Shown here: one piece after another, positions 61,415 through 64,000 of the stretch
Layout of the letters: the number at the start of each line of letters is the position of its first letter
How positions within the stretch are numbered: position 1 is the stretch's first letter
Assembly: GCF_004522215.1 (NCBI RefSeq)
Contig: NZ_SDLR01000004.1
Span: forward strand, 558,001-622,000
Reading direction: 5' to 3'
DNA: 64,000 bases
From: Ammoniphilus sp. YIM 78166
GTDB taxonomy: Bacteria > Bacillota > Bacilli > Aneurinibacillales > RAOX-1
Notes under the pieces: model-generated
Seen by the model: the letters and a program-made list of their open reading frames with translations, nothing else
Database searches by the model: none
Told to the model about the DNA's origin: nothing
Position numbers and translations under genes: made by a program

Positions 61415-61618
61415 TTGAGGTCTCCGTATTCTTTATACCCTGTCCATCCGGTTTGGTCACAACCGCGGTATCAGCATAGGGCTCCTTATCGTTACCCAGA
61501 TCCGTCTCTCCCTTTAACGATACGAATAGAGATTTCTGTTCAAGTCAAAGCAGAGACTAAGCCAGTTCCTTCAGCTAAGCACCCCTATAAGGGCCAATTT
61601 ATTGATGTTACCTCCTAA
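61415..61618 (+). CDS. Small Pro/Tyr-rich protein of unknown function
   Basis: 67 residues from TTG behind AAGGGGGTAGG. The N-terminal half is rich in Tyr, Pro and Arg (SLYPVHPVWSQPRYQHRAPYRYPDPS), the C-terminal half is beta-like (LTIRIEISVQVKAETK). No membrane segment. Resembles small coat- or matrix-type proteins only by composition; not recognised. Follows the membrane protein gene by 25 bases. Confidence 0.5.
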   Translation: MRSPYSLYPVHPVWSQPRYQHRAPYRYPDPSLPLTIRIEISVQVKAETKPVPSAKHPYKGQFIDVTS

Positions 61619-61625
61619 AATAAAG

Positions 61626-61666
61626 GATGGCTGCCTCGTGCACAAAATCGAAGCAGCCTTATTTTA
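61626..61666. terminator. Terminator between the 61.4 kb gene and the convergent small Cys protein
   Basis: GGCTGCCTCG / CGAAGCAGCC stem (one unpaired base) with a 10-base loop, flanked by A-rich and TTATTTT. It can serve either strand. Confidence 0.7.
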
Positions 61667-61670
61667 TCTC

Positions 61671-61856
61671 TCACCCCCGCCCCATACTCAACGGTACATT
61701 CCCCTGAAACCCGCCCATCATCTCTCTTAACTGCTGATGACTGATAATGACGTGTTCTACATTATCCATTAATTGATTGCAGCATTTTAGTAAGACTGAA
61801 TCCGTCAATATTTCCTTCCCACAGCAGGAGCAACGAAACCGGAACAAGACATTCAT
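61671..61856 (-). CDS. Small Cys-rich protein of unknown function
   Basis: 61 residues. A Cys pattern RCSCCGKEI...LKCCNQ suggests metal binding or a zinc-ribbon-like fold; the C-terminus (QLREMMGGFQGNVP) is helical. The minus-strand ribosome binding site GAGGAGGGG before ATG supports expression. Family not recognised. Confidence 0.55.
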   Translation of the reverse strand: MNVLFRFRCSCCGKEILTDSVLLKCCNQLMDNVEHVIISHQQLREMMGGFQGNVPLSMGRG

Positions 61857-62001
61857 CGAACCCCTCCTCTAATAGCTTACTTCTATATAAATCCTTTTTA
61901 GGACAATATAGCCTAAGGCAATAATCGACAGCGCAATTTTCCATATGTTTATGCATGAGAGTGGGCTTTGATGTATACTTATGTGAGGAAAAAAGGAAAG
62001 A

Positions 62002-62562
62002 TTGGAGGGAACTCCTATCGGCTTTGATAAATGGAGCAAACTGGAGAGTATTGTCGCTTTTCATGAGAGGTATGTTCGTGTCCGAAAAGATACCCTGGAG
62101 TCTCCTACAGGGGATAAAACGGACTATGTTTATCTAGAGGACGAGATACCGGGAACGGTGATTGTTCTTGCCATCACAGACAATCAAGAGATTATCCTAG
62201 TAAAGCAATTTCGTTATGCCATTCAGGAGCACCAGTACAATCTCCCAGGTGGCGTGATTGATATGGGAGAAGCCCCAGAACAAGCAGCTCAAAGAGAGCT
62301 TCGCGAGGAAACGGGAGCCTTAGCTGATACCTGGATTCCTGCCGGCATGTATCATCCAATGGCTTCGCATCACACAAGGAAAACCTACTTGTTTATTGCT
62401 AAGGGACTAACCTTTGGCTGTCAAGCACCTGATCCCTATGAGGATCTTGTGATAGAGCTACGACCTGCACAGGTTGTCATAGACCATATTTTAGAAGGTC
62501 ACTATACGGACTTAGAGCTGTCTTACGCTGTCTTATATGGCAGGGCAAAGGGGTATATATAG
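62002..62562 (+). CDS. Nudix hydrolase (ADP-ribose pyrophosphatase type)
   Basis: Up to 186 residues. Full Nudix box GVIDMGEAPEQAAQRELREETGA with the metal-binding REx2EE, and LPGG before it. PxYEDLVIELRP and YHPMASHHTRKTYLF fit ADP-ribose pyrophosphatase-like enzymes. It hydrolyses a nucleoside diphosphate linked to X in the cytoplasm. The start is uncertain: TTG 62002 overlaps the GGAGGG that may be the ribosome binding site, so a start a few codons later is possible. Confidence 0.88.
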   Translation: MEGTPIGFDKWSKLESIVAFHERYVRVRKDTLESPTGDKTDYVYLEDEIPGTVIVLAITDNQEIILVKQFRYAIQEHQYNLPGGVIDMGEAPEQAAQRELREETGALADTWIPAGMYHPMASHHTRKTYLFIAKGLTFGCQAPDPYEDLVIELRPAQVVIDHILEGHYTDLELSYAVLYGRAKGYI

Positions 62563-62574
62563 AGGAGGTTTAGT

Positions 62575-62802
62575 ATGGGTACGACAGGTTTAATTAATAT
62601 CGTCTTATCCTTGGCATTTATTACATTAAGCTGGTGGGCGATTCAATCTTTTCGTTTTGACTTGTTTGTAAAAGACTATAAGAGTCCGCAGGTAAAAGTG
62701 CTGCAAATGTTTGTGGCTATATCGCTTGGGCATGGTGTGGCGCGCTTCTTTATGGATTACTTGGGGTGGTCGATGATGCTGAAGCAGTTGTTCATTCCTT
62801 AG
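62575..62802 (+). CDS. ywzB: DUF1146 family membrane protein YwzB
   Basis: 75 residues with two transmembrane helices (INIVLSLAFITLSWWAIQSFRFDLFV and GHGVARFFMDYLGWS). The SWWAIQSFRFD motif and position before ywmB/murA match YwzB of Bacillales, where it normally follows atpC. Its presence here, far from atpC, marks the right boundary of the inserted block. Ribosome binding site AGGAGGTT. Confidence 0.85.
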   Translation: MGTTGLINIVLSLAFITLSWWAIQSFRFDLFVKDYKSPQVKVLQMFVAISLGHGVARFFMDYLGWSMMLKQLFIP

Positions 62803-62868
62803 GTTTAAATTTCCTCTTCTCTGTGAACACTAAGTAGTACAGATAAACAGGGAAGAGGAGAATATAAA

Positions 62869-63633
62869 ATGAAAAACATATGGGGAAAAAACACCCTTCT
62901 TATGGGGTTGATGTTGTTGTTTTTTTCGTGGACGGTATTTGCTGATCAGCAACCGAAGCAAGGTGAGCAAGCAACGATGGAAGCTCTCGATGAAATCATG
63001 AATAGTATGGTGGAGACAGGAGCTGAGGCGGAGCGAATTTTGCTACACATGGGGACGTCTTACCGGACCTTTGAGAAGCCTGAAGAAATAAAGAACTTTG
63101 CGGAGCAACTAGGGTTCACGCTGGGCCTTACTGAAACGCGCAACCATCAACAAACACAGGAATTCCGTTTTCAACGCCTCGAAGAACAGGTCTTAACCGA
63201 GCTTATGGTTAAGATGATACCCAGTCAATCTAGAGCTGATGCATGGGATAGTTATTTGACGGTTAAACTTTCGGCTGAGCCTTTAGCCCTAGACGCCCTC
63301 AAACAGCACTATCTTCATGTATATCAAGGCCTAGAAAGTTCGCAAATACTACCTCATTTTAACACTTGTGTCCAAGGATTTTATAATGTTACACTGGAAA
63401 ATGACGTTCAATTAATGAAATTACGTAAACTGCTTGATTTGTTGGGTGCTGAAGTTGTAGAACAAGTAGCCGATCCGACGGTCATAAGTATCTCGGCTTA
63501 TACATCCCGCCTGTCGTCATACATACTGACTAATGGCCGTCCGATGAATGTACAAGCTGGCATACATGTGGATCAGCTGCTTGGCTTAACCAGAATAACC
63601 ATTGGAACCCCCATCATCACTATAGAATATTGA
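62869..63633 (+). CDS. ywmB: YwmB family protein
   Basis: 254 residues. N-terminal signal/membrane segment (NTLLMGLMLLFFSWTVFA) and the YwmB/DUF1779 TBP-like fold (EEIKNFAEQLGFTLGL, LRKLLDLLGAEVVEQV, ISAYTSRLSSYILTNGRPMNVQAGIH). Conserved next to murA in Bacillales; exact function unknown. Ribosome binding site AGAGGAG. Secreted or wall-facing. Confidence 0.88.
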   Translation: MKNIWGKNTLLMGLMLLFFSWTVFADQQPKQGEQATMEALDEIMNSMVETGAEAERILLHMGTSYRTFEKPEEIKNFAEQLGFTLGLTETRNHQQTQEFRFQRLEEQVLTELMVKMIPSQSRADAWDSYLTVKLSAEPLALDALKQHYLHVYQGLESSQILPHFNTCVQGFYNVTLENDVQLMKLRKLLDLLGAEVVEQVADPTVISISAYTSRLSSYILTNGRPMNVQAGIHVDQLLGLTRITIGTPIITIEY

Positions 63634-63652
63634 TATATAGTGGTGGAACGGA

Positions 63653-63674
63653 CGTATAGGAGTCTGCCTATACG
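63653..63674 (+). other. Hairpin between ywmB and murA
   Basis: CGTATAGG / CCTATACG perfect 8-bp stem, AGTCTG loop, no T-run. A second weaker stem (ATGGGGT / ACCCCAT, 63684-63721) follows. Together they fill the 132-base leader of murA. Confidence 0.55.
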
Positions 63675-63765
63675 AAATGTTTACATGGGGTCCCCCTTCG
63701 GAGATGCACTGGCACCCCATACACCAAATCAGGATTGGAATACTAGCAGCGGGGGGAAAGGTACT

Positions 63766-64000
63766 TTGGACAAAATCATAGTCCACGGTGGAACACGTTT
63801 ATCAGGAAAAGTAAAAGTTAGCGGAGCAAAAAACGCCGTCCTACCGATCATCGCGGCAGCCCTTCTGCCTGAATCGGGCAAAAGTATCATTCATGATGTA
63901 CCGCCTTTGGATGATGTTTATACGATCGGCGAAGTTTTAAAAGCACTTCATGCTCATGTCACATATGATGAACATAACGGAACAATGGAAGTTGATGCAA
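63766..64000 (+). CDS. murA: UDP-N-acetylglucosamine 1-carboxyvinyltransferase (5' part)
   Basis: Cut by the window end after about 78 codons. N-terminus [33 protein letters not shown] contains the conserved K-N-A and LSG motifs of MurA, the first committed enzyme of peptidoglycan synthesis. TTG start behind GGGGGGAAAGG. Follows ywmB as in other Bacillales; a second murA paralogue cannot be excluded. Confidence 0.95.
   Translation, partial: MDKIIVHGGTRLSGKVKVSGAKNAVLPIIAAALLPESGKSIIHDVPPLDDVYTIGEVLKALHAHVTYDEHNGTMEVDA

Overview
The window looks like a Bacillota chromosome, most likely order Bacillales near Paenibacillaceae (Brevibacillus, Ammoniphilus or Paenibacillus type). Reasons: strong GGAGG-type ribosome binding sites, GTG/TTG starts, an 11-subunit complex I without NuoEFG whose NuoC carries a Lys/Ala repeat tail, SinR-family regulators, a paeninodin-type lasso peptide locus, and ywzB-ywmB-murA at the right end. 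The species cannot be fixed from this sequence alone.

Layout. (1) 1-1919: end of the ATP synthase operon (atpD, atpC). (2) 1920-4838: small accessory patch with a VapBC-like toxin-antitoxin pair, an XRE regulator, an internally deleted IS1595-like transposase and a low-molecular-weight tyrosine phosphatase. (3) 5025-15514: nuoABCDHIJKLMN, closed by a strong terminator. (4) 15758-16929: a methyltransferase-like gene and a frameshifted remnant. (5) 16961-21667, minus strand: a cyclase-less RiPP-like operon (nucleotidyltransferase, HprK-like kinase, PqqD-like protein, S26-type peptidase, ABC exporter, and a 47-residue precursor-like peptide not present in the usual ORF lists). (6) 21708-50777: SinR-like regulator and a large exopolysaccharide (EPS) operon with an EAR-like leader, Wzz/BY-kinase, nucleotide-sugar enzymes, glycosyltransferases, Wzy/Wzx, modification enzymes and a tailspike-like beta-helix protein. 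(7) 50828-53165: a Tat-exported phosphoesterase and a TolC-like protein. (8) 53227-60442: a paeninodin-like lasso peptide operon with tailoring kinase and nucleotidyltransferase, ending in a 58-residue peptide that is a homologue of the small peptide in region 5. (9) 60465-64000: sinR, small membrane/hypothetical genes, a Nudix hydrolase, ywzB, ywmB and the start of murA.

How it fits together. The core order atp - nuo - ywzB - ywmB - murA appears interrupted by about 45 kb of surface and peptide functions. Ten SinR-like operators (GTTC-N8-GAAC, one with N9) are found only in this accessory block. They sit on promoters of both SinR-like/EPS and RiPP genes, so matrix polysaccharide, the lasso peptide and a second, uncharacterised peptide system are probably one SinR-controlled, biofilm-associated regulon.

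The most novel element is the pair of short peptides at 16991-17134 and 60266-60442. They share a leader-like block K-Y-x-K-P-x-I-x2-H-Q-x-[IV]-x-F-E-T-x-I-S, each follows an ABC exporter gene, and each lies beside PqqD, HprK-like kinase and nucleotidyltransferase genes. One locus has no lasso cyclase at all. This suggests a kinase/nucleotidyltransferase-tailored RiPP class that is not a lasso peptide.
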